Notes: generated from the letters alone by a model not told the origin. A stretch of 6,060 bases of DNA from Comamonadaceae bacterium (GCA_947458305.1 CANGZO010000148.1:1-6060), one strand, 5' to 3'; shown: positions 1-5,553, counted from the first letter of the stretch. Numbers and translations are program-made.

Positions 1-1
1 C

Positions 2-502
2 CAACCTTATGAACGCGCCGCAGCGGGTGTGGGCTATGTGCCCCAAGGCCGCGAAATCTTTGCTCGCCTCACGGTCGAAGACAACCTGCGCATGGGCTTG
101 GCCACACAGCCCGGCAGCACCCTCATTCCGCCTGAGTTGTTTGAGTTGTTCCCGGTGCTCAAGCAAATGTTGCACCGCCGAGGTGGCGACTTGTCGGGCG
201 GCCAGCAACAGCAACTGGCCATTGCCCGCGCCTTGGCCGCCAAACCGCGTTTATTGATCCTGGACGAACCCACCGAAGGCATCCAGCCCAGCATCATCAA
301 AGACATCGGCCGCGTGATCCGCCAGCTGGCCGATGTGGGCCTGCAAGGCCAGCGCATGGCGGTTCTGCTGTGTGAGCAGTACTACGACTTTGCCGAAGAA
401 TTGGCCGATCAGTACTTGGTGATGGAGCGTGGCGAGGTGATCGCACGCGGTCCGGGCAGCGAGATGAAGGACAAGAACATTCAGCAGTTGGTGGCGATTT
501 GA
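2..502 (+). CDS. urtE: Urea ABC transporter ATP-binding subunit UrtE, 3' part (5' truncated by window edge)
   Basis: This is the C-terminal 166 residues of an ABC ATPase that powers urea import at the cytoplasmic face of the inner membrane, as one of the two ATPases (UrtD, UrtE) of the UrtABCDE system. Visible in order are the Q-loop (YVPQGREIF, about nt 35-61), the signature LSGGQQQQLAIARAL (about nt 191-235), and Walker B with D-loop (LLILDEPTEGIQPS, about nt 251-292). The switch region reads CEQYYDFAEELAD, with Tyr where many ABC ATPases have the H-loop His; that replacement is typical of UrtE and its LivF-like relatives. The pairing of RRGGDLSGGQQQQ with DEPTEGIQPSIIKDI is very UrtE-like and separates it from LivF. 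The Walker A part, roughly the first 60-65 residues, lies before the window. The frame is open from base 2; an internal GTG at 29 is a valine, not the start. The stop is TGA at 500-502. Urease genes, which often follow urtE in related bacteria, do not follow here. Confidence 0.95.
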   Translation, partial: QPYERAAAGVGYVPQGREIFARLTVEDNLRMGLATQPGSTLIPPELFELFPVLKQMLHRRGGDLSGGQQQQLAIARALAAKPRLLILDEPTEGIQPSIIKDIGRVIRQLADVGLQGQRMAVLLCEQYYDFAEELADQYLVMERGEVIARGPGSEMKDKNIQQLVAI

Positions 503-557
503 GGAGCCGGAAGTTGAAGCGCTGATGGTGTCAGTCGGCTAAGCAGCGTTTGCGGTC

Positions 558-572
558 GGTCAGCCTATGACC
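558..572. repeat. Inverted repeat GGTCA-N5-TGACC
   Basis: A perfect 5-bp palindrome with a 5-base centre: GGTCA at 558-562 and TGACC at 568-572. It could be a weak hairpin after urtE or a protein-binding site. There is no T-tract after it. Its GGTC/GACC arms recur in the palindrome at 645-657, and one GGTCA half-site recurs at 769-773 across the small-subunit start codon. Arms this short can occur by chance. Confidence 0.35.
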
Positions 573-644
573 ATCAAGGACTGCACCTAGCCCCAAAGCT
601 ACATTCATTTCGATGCAGTATTTCCAAATTTGCGACAAGCTTTT

Positions 645-657
645 TGGTCAAAGACCA
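645..657. promoter_or_regulatory. Possible operator: palindrome TGGTC-AAA-GACCA
   Basis: A perfect 5-bp inverted repeat with a 3-base centre lies about 115-128 bases before the small-subunit start codon, inside the most A+T-rich part of the intergenic region. Its size and symmetry suit a dimeric repressor or activator, and it also fits the loose T-N11-A pattern of LysR-type boxes. No LysR gene is present in the window. The co-encoded regulator is AraC-type, a family that more often binds direct repeats, so the cognate protein is unknown. A short chance palindrome cannot be excluded. Confidence 0.3.
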
Positions 658-772
658 CCGTTTATCGTTTTAAACACCCTGCCCTAGACCGAGGAACTTG
701 GCGCATATATTCAATACCCTTTGATGCACCTTGATTAAAGTGACAAGTTCTTTCACTCACTGAAGACTGGTC

Positions 773-1225
773 ATGAAACTGCGCGTCAACAATCAATGGA
801 TGAATGTGCCTGAACAATGGCACGAAGAGTCGCTGCTCCATGTCCTGCGTGAAGGCTTGGGTCTGGTCGGCACAAAATATGGATGTGGTGCAGGACTGTG
901 TGGTGCCTGCACGGTGCATGTCGATGGCGAACCCGTCCGAAGTTGCCTTACCCCAGTGGCTTCGGTGACAGCAAAACCCATTTTGACGGTCGAAGGGCTG
1001 GCCTCTTCGGGTGAATTGCACCCAGTGCAGCAAAAATGGCTCAGTGCCGCCATCCCGCAATGTGGCTACTGCCAGTCGGGTCAAATCATGGCCACCGTTG
1101 CGCTGCTGAAGCGAACACCGCGTCCGAACGATGAACAAATCGATGGGGCTCTGACAGGGCACCTGTGTCGATGTGGGACCCAAGCCAGAGTTCGCATCGC
1201 TATACAAGAAATGACGAGGGGTTAA
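773..1225 (+). CDS. [2Fe-2S] small subunit of a xanthine dehydrogenase-family (IorA-like) molybdenum hydroxylase
   Basis: A 150-residue electron-transfer subunit that passes electrons from the Mo-pterin centre of its partner (the next gene) towards an outside acceptor. Residues 1 to about 75 form a plant-type ferredoxin domain with one cluster bound by Cys38, Cys43, Cys46 and Cys58 (motif GCGAGLCGACTVHVDG). Residues about 80-150 form the all-helical second [2Fe-2S] domain, with Cys97, Cys100, Cys132 and Cys134 (QCGYCQSGQ and HLCRCGT). All eight ligands are present and the length is usual for the family (about 150-165). There is no signal peptide, so if the enzyme is exported this subunit must travel with the large subunit. 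The start at 773 fits the conserved N-terminus, though the ribosome binding site is weak. The stop TAA at 1223-1225 is two bases before the next start codon. The family includes isoquinoline 1-oxidoreductase and aldehyde, nicotinate and CO dehydrogenases; the substrate cannot be read from this subunit. Confidence 0.93.
   Translation: MKLRVNNQWMNVPEQWHEESLLHVLREGLGLVGTKYGCGAGLCGACTVHVDGEPVRSCLTPVASVTAKPILTVEGLASSGELHPVQQKWLSAAIPQCGYCQSGQIMATVALLKRTPRPNDEQIDGALTGHLCRCGTQARVRIAIQEMTRG
1216..1221 (+). promoter_or_regulatory. Ribosome binding site fixing the large-subunit start
   Basis: The purine run GAGGGG lies at 1216-1221, inside the last codons of the small-subunit gene and six bases before ATG 1228. 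It supports ATG 1228 over an in-frame GTG at 1165, which would overlap the small subunit by 61 bases and put 21 unrelated residues before the export signal. Confidence 0.65.
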
Positions 1226-1227
1226 AG

Positions 1228-3306
1228 ATGACCGTTCAGATCCATCGTCGTCATCTTCTTGGCGGTTTGGGTGCCGTACTCAGCGTGGCGTTCTTGCCAG
1301 GTTGCAGCAGCCTGCCCGTCATCCCCAAACGACCCTCACCCCAAGCACGCGCTGGTCTGAGTTGGATCAGCCATCAGGCGGGAAACTATGTGTTGACCGT
1401 ACCCCGTGTCGAAATGGGACAGAACATCACCACGGCGCTCAAGCAAATCGCCTGCGATGAATTGGGCATCAACCCCGATCAACTGCAAGTCAAGCTGCAT
1501 GCCACCGACAGCATCGAACGTGTTCGGGCAACGGTCGGCAGCGAATCGGTCATGGACTTTGCATTGCCATTGGCCAGGGCCTGCGCCACCTTGCGTCAGG
1601 CCATGAAGAACGGGCAGACTTCCGGGAAGCTAGACCCCATTGAATTCCCCCGAGAGCAACTGCGTTCTTTATCGGGTCAAGGTCAATGGGTGGGACGCTC
1701 TCCCCAACTTGAACAAGGGCTTGAGATGGTGACTGGCCAGCCTTTGTATGCCAGTGATGTGCGCTTGCCGGGTATGGTTTATGGCCGCGTGATACGCGCA
1801 CCGGCCCCACCTGAAATAGCTTCGAGCCTTCAGACCCTGGACGAAGCGGCGGCACGCCAAGTGAAAGGCTTTGTGGCCCTGATTCGCAGCCAGAAATTGC
1901 AGATGGCATCGAGCGAAGGGGTGGGCATCGTGGCGCAAACCCCAGGGGCGCTGGACAGGATCGAGCAGGCATTGAACGCTCGCTGGTCTGTTCAGGGCCA
2001 AGCAGATGCGCAGCGCATGCAGCAAGCGATCGACATCGACCGCCGGATGGCGGCCCGTGTGAAACGCGACAAGTACATCCACAATGACCCCATACCCGAG
2101 GGGCAGTGGGACGTTGATCTGAGAATCGATGTGCCCATTGCAACGCACGCTGCCATAGAACCCCGCGTCGCCGTGGCTCAAATGCATGTGGCCGGTCGAC
2201 TTGAAATGTGGGTGGGCTCACAGGACGTTTTTTACCAGCGCGATGTGGTTTGTCGCCGTCTGGGGTTGGCTGAGGACAAGGTGTTGGTTCACGGCTGTCG
2301 TGTGGGCGGTGCCTTTGGCGGAAAAACCATCAGCACAGTCGAACTCGAAGCGGCCGTGCTGGCGCATGAACTCAAGATGCCTGTCAAAGTGCAGTGGACC
2401 CGCGCACAAGAGTTGCTTCAGGCTTTCCACCGCCCCCCTTCCAGCCACCGGGTTCGCGCCCGCCTGCAAAACGGGCGCTTGGCACATTGGTCCCACGACT
2501 TCGCCAGCAGTCACATTCTTTTCACGGGCGCTGTGGTGCCCGCTTTGATGCAAAAAATCACCGACTTTATAGGCGATGACGGTGTGGCGCGAGGTGCGGC
2601 TTTGCCCTACAAGGCACAAGCCAAGCGCACCGGTTTTGACTTGGTTCGGCTTCCGGTGCACACGGGGCCTTGGCGTGGATTGGGTGCTGGCCCTAACGCT
2701 TTTGTCATCGAGTCCGCGATGGACGAATGTGCCAGGGTGGCAGGTCTTGATCCCGTCGAGTTTCGCCTGCAGCACATTGAAAAGCCCCGTCTCAAGCGGG
2801 TGCTGGAGCAGGCCGTCGCCAGTGCACCCCAGTTACCGCAGGTTGGCAAAGGATGGCTACATGGCCGTGGCGTGGCGTGCGGCATCTACAAGAAAACCAG
2901 TTTTGCAGCGGTTATCGCCGATGTGCAGGTCGATCCAAGCAGCGGCGAGGTTCGCGTGCTCCACATGCACTGTGCGCACGACTGCGGCCAAGTGGTCAAT
3001 CCTGACCAAGTACGAGCACAGTGCGAAGGCAACCTGGTCTGGGGTTTGGGCATGGTGCTGGTTGAAAGCTGGTCGGCTGATGCCCGAAACTTTGGTGAAT
3101 CACCCATTCCACGTATAAGCCAATTGCCCAGCCTTTCCGTTCATCTGGTGGATCATGGCGAGCCAGCTTCGGGCGCTGGCGAAACGGCCATTGTGGCCGC
3201 AGGGGCAGCGATTGCCAATGCAGTTCGGGCAGCCACTGGATGGCGACTGCAACAATTGCCGCTTCAACCCAGTGAACTTCAACGCCATTTGAAAGGGCAA
3301 TCTTGA
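1228..3306 (+). CDS. Molybdopterin-binding large subunit, xanthine dehydrogenase family (IorB-like), with Tat-type signal
   Basis: A 692-residue catalytic subunit that would bind a Mo-pterin dinucleotide (probably the cytosine form, from family knowledge) and hydroxylate an aldehyde or N-heterocycle with water-derived oxygen. Start ATG 1228 has a good ribosome binding site. Residues 1-30 are an export signal: twin arginine R7-R8 (HRRHLLGG), a hydrophobic stretch and LPGC ending at Cys26, which could be a lipobox although Pro at -2 is unusual. The segment VPRVEMGQNITTAL (58-71) and what follows resemble the N-terminal part of IorB. A second, larger half starts near 165 (TGQPLYASDVRLPGMVYGRVIRAP). 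HAAIEPRVAVA (307-317), GGAFGGK (360-366), PWRGLGAGPNAF (481-492) and VVNPDQVRAQ (589-598) match cofactor and substrate-region motifs. GAGE ends at Glu652, the expected catalytic glutamate. The linker after residue 125 looks shorter than in typical IorB proteins, which are usually longer (about 730-780). No FAD subunit, cytochrome subunit or cofactor maturation gene lies nearby. The substrate is unknown. Confidence 0.9.
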   Translation: MTVQIHRRHLLGGLGAVLSVAFLPGCSSLPVIPKRPSPQARAGLSWISHQAGNYVLTVPRVEMGQNITTALKQIACDELGINPDQLQVKLHATDSIERVRATVGSESVMDFALPLARACATLRQAMKNGQTSGKLDPIEFPREQLRSLSGQGQWVGRSPQLEQGLEMVTGQPLYASDVRLPGMVYGRVIRAPAPPEIASSLQTLDEAAARQVKGFVALIRSQKLQMASSEGVGIVAQTPGALDRIEQALNARWSVQGQADAQRMQQAIDIDRRMAARVKRDKYIHNDPIPEGQWDVDLRIDVPIATHAAIEPRVAVAQMHVAGRLEMWVGSQDVFYQRDVVCRRLGLAEDKVLVHGCRVGGAFGGKTISTVELEAAVLAHELKMPVKVQWTRAQELLQAFHRPPSSHRVRARLQNGRLAHWSHDFASSHILFTGAVVPALMQKITDFIGDDGVARGAALPYKAQAKRTGFDLVRLPVHTGPWRGLGAGPNAFVIESAMDECARVAGLDPVEFRLQHIEKPRLKRVLEQAVASAPQLPQVGKGWLHGRGVACGIYKKTSFAAVIADVQVDPSSGEVRVLHMHCAHDCGQVVNPDQVRAQCEGNLVWGLGMVLVESWSADARNFGESPIPRISQLPSLSVHLVDHGEPASGAGETAIVAAGAAIANAVRAATGWRLQQLPLQPSELQRHLKGQS
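3292..3297 (+). promoter_or_regulatory. Ribosome binding site for the TTG-started regulator
   Basis: AAAGGG at 3292-3297 lies five bases before TTG 3303, within the last codons of the large subunit. With the TTGA overlap at 3303-3306, where the regulator start and the large-subunit stop share bases, it supports TTG as the true start and suggests translational coupling. The next in-frame candidates are ATG 3342 and ATG 3366. Confidence 0.55.
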
Positions 3307-4259
3307 ACGGCACCAAGAAAGAAGATTTCGCCAGTGCCGCGATGGTGCGGGCGCTGCTTCGCGGCATGACGGGTCTCGGTATGCGTTTGCCTGAAATGGC
3401 CGACAAATTCACTCAGGCGACCGTTCCTTTGGATTTGAAGCGAGCGGTTGTACAAGCGGCTGTTGAGCAAGCAGGTTTGGCCGTTTTGCCCCTTCTGGGA
3501 AAAGGCTTGCACGATCTGGCGATGGAGCCAACCCATCTCGCACTCACGGCTGGACGCAGTGCCGCTTCCATGTTGGTGCGCTGGCAGCGCCTAGAGCGCT
3601 ACATCCATTCAAAACATCGAATCCAATGGCTGGGGCTCACGCCGACTTCGGCGAGGGTGAGCCATACACACAAAGACACGGGCCCAGCGCCTTTGGCAGC
3701 AGAGGATTTGGTTGTGTGCGGAGTACTGTGTGCTTTGCTGGAGGCCAACGGCCTGCATTCGGTCAGAGCGACCGCTGCCGATATCGAGCTGTACCCCAAG
3801 CCTGATTCACATCAAGTGCTTCAGTGTGTCCAACAAGGTCAGACGGCCACATGGCTATTGAATTGGCAAGGCGCCTTGGACAAGGGCTCAGACTTGGACC
3901 TGACAGTTTCATGGGCACAGGTAGCGCCGCCAACCTGGTCACGTTTTGCGTTCGCTGTTGGCGACCATGTGGCCAGATGTTTGCCTGAACTTGTATCGGT
4001 CGACGATGCAGCAGCGGCTTTGGGAATGTCACGCCGTACCTTCCAGCGGACACTGGCTGCGGAAAACCTCAGCCACCAACGCCTTCAGTCTGAAGTACGT
4101 TTTCGATTGGCCGGTTGGTATCTTCTGGAGTCTGAGATTCCGATTGCCGAAATTGGTTTTATTTGCGGTTACTCAGACCAAGCACACCTCACAAGAGAGT
4201 TCAACCGCCTCGTAGGCGTTCCACCCGCAAGGTACAGAGACTTGTTTTATTCAACTTAA
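3303..4259 (+). CDS. AraC-family transcriptional regulator (Arabinose_bd-type N-terminal domain)
   Basis: A 318-residue cytoplasmic DNA-binding regulator. Residues about 10-205 look like the sensor domain found in OruR/ArgR-like AraC proteins: start ASAAMVRALLRGMTGLG, then a variable middle with YPKPDSH and LLNWQG. Residues about 228-316 are the double helix-turn-helix. The first HTH is near 232-252 (SVDDAAAALGMSRRTFQRTL) and the second near 281-303 (IAEIGFICGYSDQAHLTREF), followed by the usual GVPPARYR ending. Length is normal for this subgroup (about 320-340). The TTG start overlaps the large-subunit stop by four bases (TTGA), so it is the third gene of the oxidoreductase unit. That context makes the enzyme genes its most likely target and an enzyme substrate or product its most likely ligand; both are inference. 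Having the regulator last and co-directional, rather than divergent, implies an autoregulated unit or an internal promoter. The stop TAA is at 4257-4259. Alternative starts at ATG 3342 or 3366 would shorten it by 13 or 21 residues. Confidence 0.92.
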   Translation: MNGTKKEDFASAAMVRALLRGMTGLGMRLPEMADKFTQATVPLDLKRAVVQAAVEQAGLAVLPLLGKGLHDLAMEPTHLALTAGRSAASMLVRWQRLERYIHSKHRIQWLGLTPTSARVSHTHKDTGPAPLAAEDLVVCGVLCALLEANGLHSVRATAADIELYPKPDSHQVLQCVQQGQTATWLLNWQGALDKGSDLDLTVSWAQVAPPTWSRFAFAVGDHVARCLPELVSVDDAAAALGMSRRTFQRTLAAENLSHQRLQSEVRFRLAGWYLLESEIPIAEIGFICGYSDQAHLTREFNRLVGVPPARYRDLFYST

Positions 4260-4416
4260 AAATTCCATGGCGTTCTTGACAAGTCATTGAACAAATCAAG
4301 GGCCGCTAAGGTTCGACTGCTGCCGATCAATGAACCATAAGGTAGTCCGCTCCCAGCCTTAACCAGACCCCCATAACCAAAACCAGCCACTTGCTTGGTC
4401 AGTGATCGAGCATGGT

Positions 4417-4437
4417 TCCTCGGGTCGAGCCCGAGGA
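4417..4437. repeat. Hairpin 1: perfect 8-bp stem TCCTCGGG / CCCGAGGA
   Basis: The arms are 4417-4424 and 4430-4437, with loop TCGAG at 4425-4429. The stem is G+C-rich and perfectly paired on both strands. No T-tract follows on either side, so it does not look like a classical rho-independent terminator, although its place between convergent genes allows an end-of-transcript role. Confidence 0.6.
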
Positions 4438-4453
4438 TGGCTGATCGAACCGT

Positions 4454-4473
4454 TCCCCGGCTCAAGCCAAGGA
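4454..4473 (-). repeat. Hairpin 2: 8-bp stem that pairs fully only in minus-strand RNA
   Basis: On the minus strand the arms TCCTTGGC (4473-4466) and GCCGGGGA (4461-4454) flank the loop TTGA. Six positions are Watson-Crick pairs and two are U-G wobbles in minus-strand RNA; in plus-strand RNA those two become C-A mismatches. It begins 11 bases past the aldo/keto reductase stop codon, so the stable form would sit in that gene's 3' untranslated RNA. It is a diverged copy of hairpin 1. Confidence 0.5.
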
Positions 4474-4484
4474 CGACAGATCAC

Positions 4485-5489
4485 TCAGCCAAACACCTCG
4501 GTGTCCACCTCGCTGTTGGCCTGCGCGCTGTAGCGGTTACCGGCCACCGTGTTCTGGTTGATGAGGGCGTCCAGGCGCGCCAGCAAACCGGCATCAAGCT
4601 GCACATCCACCGCTGCCAGATCGTCCAGCAAGTGGTCCACCGAGGTGGTGCCGGGGATGGGGATGATGTCTTCGCCCTGGTGCAACAACCAAGCCAGTGC
4701 CAGCTGCGAGGGACTGCACCCCGCCTCTTGTGCGAGCGCATGGTAGGCGGGCAAGAGCTTCAAATTGGCGGCGTAGTTCTCGGGCGCAAAGCGCGGCATG
4801 CCTCGGCGGATGTCCTTGGCGTCAAAAGCGGTCACGTCCAAAGCCGCGCCACACAAAAAGCCCCGCGCCACCGGGCTGAAGGCCACAAATGCCACGCCCA
4901 ATTCGCGGCAGGCCTGCAGCACCGCGATCTCGGGGTTGCGCGTCCACAGTGAATATTCGGTTTGCACAGCCGCAATCGGGTGAACCGCATGCGCTTTGCG
5001 CAAGGTGCCCGCTGAAACCTCCGACAAGCCAATGGTCTGAATCTTGCCTTGACGCACCAGGTCACTCAAAGCGCCCACACTGTCTTCGATAGGCACTTTC
5101 TTGTCCCAGCGGTGCAGGTAATACAGGTCGATCACATCGGTCTGCAGACGGCGCAGTGCATCCTCACAGGTCTTTTTGATGGTTTCGGGCCGGCCGTCGA
5201 TCACGCGCACCTTGCTGCCATCGCTTTGCTCAACGCCCTGCATGCCGCATTTGCTGGCCAATGTGAACTTGTGCCGATGGGGCTTCATCACCTGCCCCAC
5301 CAAGGTTTCGTTGGTGCCAAAGCCATACAAAGCGGCGGTGTCAAAAAAAGTCACGCCTTGGTCCAAGGCCGTGAGCAGCACGCGTTCGGCTTGCTGGGCA
5401 GAAACAGGTGCACCATAGGCGTGGCTGAGGTTCATGCAGCCCAGGCCGATGGCGCTGACGTCGAAGGAGGCAATGGATCTGTTTTTCAT
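4485..5489 (-). CDS. Aldo/keto reductase, NADP(H)-dependent (AKR13/YakC-like)
   Basis: A 334-residue soluble (alpha/beta)8-barrel oxidoreductase that reduces aldehydes or ketones with NADPH; the physiological substrate is not evident. The catalytic tetrad is complete: Asp50 and Tyr55 (FFDTAALYG), Lys80 (LASKCGM) and His126 (DLYYLHRWD). The N-terminal IGLGCMNLSHAYG (14-26) is the first barrel strand and loop typical of this family. QTEYSLWTRNPE (176-187) and FSPVARGFLCG (204-214) line the cofactor site. IPIPGTTSVDHL (276-287) is the cofactor-binding loop near the C-terminus. The YLHRWD form and overall length are close to AKR13-type proteins. The start ATG at 5489-5487 is the first possible one, as an in-frame stop occurs three codons upstream. 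The purine run AGAGG lies only one base before it, too close for an ideal ribosome binding site. The stop TGA is read from 4487-4485. It is convergent to the AraC-type gene and 64 bases downstream of the PAS gene, so it may share that gene's transcript. Confidence 0.92.
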   Translation of the reverse strand: MKNRSIASFDVSAIGLGCMNLSHAYGAPVSAQQAERVLLTALDQGVTFFDTAALYGFGTNETLVGQVMKPHRHKFTLASKCGMQGVEQSDGSKVRVIDGRPETIKKTCEDALRRLQTDVIDLYYLHRWDKKVPIEDSVGALSDLVRQGKIQTIGLSEVSAGTLRKAHAVHPIAAVQTEYSLWTRNPEIAVLQACRELGVAFVAFSPVARGFLCGAALDVTAFDAKDIRRGMPRFAPENYAANLKLLPAYHALAQEAGCSPSQLALAWLLHQGEDIIPIPGTTSVDHLLDDLAAVDVQLDAGLLARLDALINQNTVAGNRYSAQANSEVDTEVFG

Positions 5490-5553
5490 GCCTCTATCTT
5501 AGACGCTCAGAGACCACCAACCATCCCGGCTGCACGAAGTCAGAACCGGGTCT
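5490..5553. other. Short gap between the PAS gene and the aldo/keto reductase gene
   Basis: These 64 bases lie between two minus-strand genes. The only structure seen is a 5-bp inverted repeat, CCCGG (5526-5530) facing CCGGG (5546-5550), with a long 15-base loop and no T-tract, so it is weak as a terminator. No clear promoter is visible. Both co-transcription and a separate promoter remain possible. Confidence 0.4.

Larger units (their letters stand above)
503..772. other. Intergenic region upstream of the oxidoreductase unit, with several short inverted repeats
   Basis: These 270 bases separate urtE from the small-subunit gene. I see no convincing ORF. They are visibly more A+T-rich from about 600 onward, as expected for a promoter region. 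They hold four short inverted repeats, two of which (558-572 and 645-657) share the half-site GGTC/GACC and are listed separately. The others are AGCCG (505-509) facing CGGCT (536-540) just after the urtE stop, and AGTGA (739-743) facing TCACT (753-757), a 5-bp arm pair with a 9-base gap close to the next start codon. No hairpin is followed by a T-tract, so a standard intrinsic terminator for urtE is not visible. A sigma70 promoter probably lies here, but no -35/-10 pair matches well enough to call; the best A+T-rich candidates are near 644-673 and 706-711. Confidence 0.6.
4260..4484. other. Intergenic region between convergent genes; left half unexplained, right half a tandem hairpin element
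   Basis: These 225 bases separate the ends of the AraC-type gene (+) and the aldo/keto reductase (-). Positions 4260-4400 hold nothing I recognise. The minus strand there is open as part of a 69-codon frame (4465 down to 4256), but that frame runs through the hairpin element and has no recognisable domain, so I do not call it. No hairpin-plus-T-run terminator is visible for the AraC-type gene. Positions 4401-4485 are the structured part, listed separately. Confidence 0.6.
4401..4485. repeat. Tandem pair of REP-like hairpin units bounded by a 7-bp inverted repeat
   Basis: Two diverged copies of a unit of about 39 bp lie head to tail: 4403-4441 and 4442-4480. Both begin TGATCGA, continue to GTTCC, and then form a hairpin (4417-4437 and 4454-4473). 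Read on the minus strand, the hairpins TCCTCGGGCTCGA... and TCCTTGGCTTGA... match at 16 of 20 aligned positions, with one gap. The pair is framed by AGTGATC (4401-4407) and its exact reverse complement GATCACT (4479-4485), whose last base is the first of the aldo/keto reductase stop triplet. The shape resembles REP/BIME-type intergenic palindromes. From memory, CTCGGG-loop-CCCGAG hairpins recur in many proteobacterial genomes, but whether this one is dispersed in its own genome cannot be seen here. It may also serve as a transcript end or mRNA 3' stabiliser. Confidence 0.6.

Noticed and set aside
371..388. Loss of the H-loop histidine in UrtE as a sign of inactivation
   Set aside because: Tyr or Asn at this place is usual in UrtE and LivF-like ATPases, and the rest of the visible ATPase motifs are intact.
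505..540. Intrinsic terminator for urtE (AGCCG facing CGGCT with an inner CTGA/TCAG pair)
   Set aside because: The outer stem is only 5 bp with a long loop, and no T-tract follows, so it does not meet the usual pattern.
662..1207. Minus-strand open frame of 181 codons
   Set aside because: It lies opposite the small-subunit gene, whose eight Fe-S cysteines are all conserved, and its translation shows no recognisable domain.
1165..1227. Longer version of the large subunit starting at GTG 1165
   Set aside because: It would overlap the small-subunit gene by 61 bases and place 21 unrelated residues before a clear twin-arginine signal; ATG 1228 has a well-placed GAGGGG site.
1550..2775. Long minus-strand frames opposite the large-subunit gene (1550-2221, 1669-2187, 2218-2775)
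   Set aside because: They are antisense to a well-supported coding region in G+C-rich DNA, where such frames are expected; their translations are low in recognisable structure.
4256..4465. Small minus-strand gene of 69 codons between the convergent genes
   Set aside because: It runs through the hairpin repeats, overlaps the AraC-type stop codon, and shows no domain or clear ribosome binding site. It is kept only as an unexplained segment.
4401..4485. CRISPR-like array
   Set aside because: There are only two diverged copies that lie directly next to each other without unique spacers, so this is a tandem hairpin repeat and not a CRISPR array.
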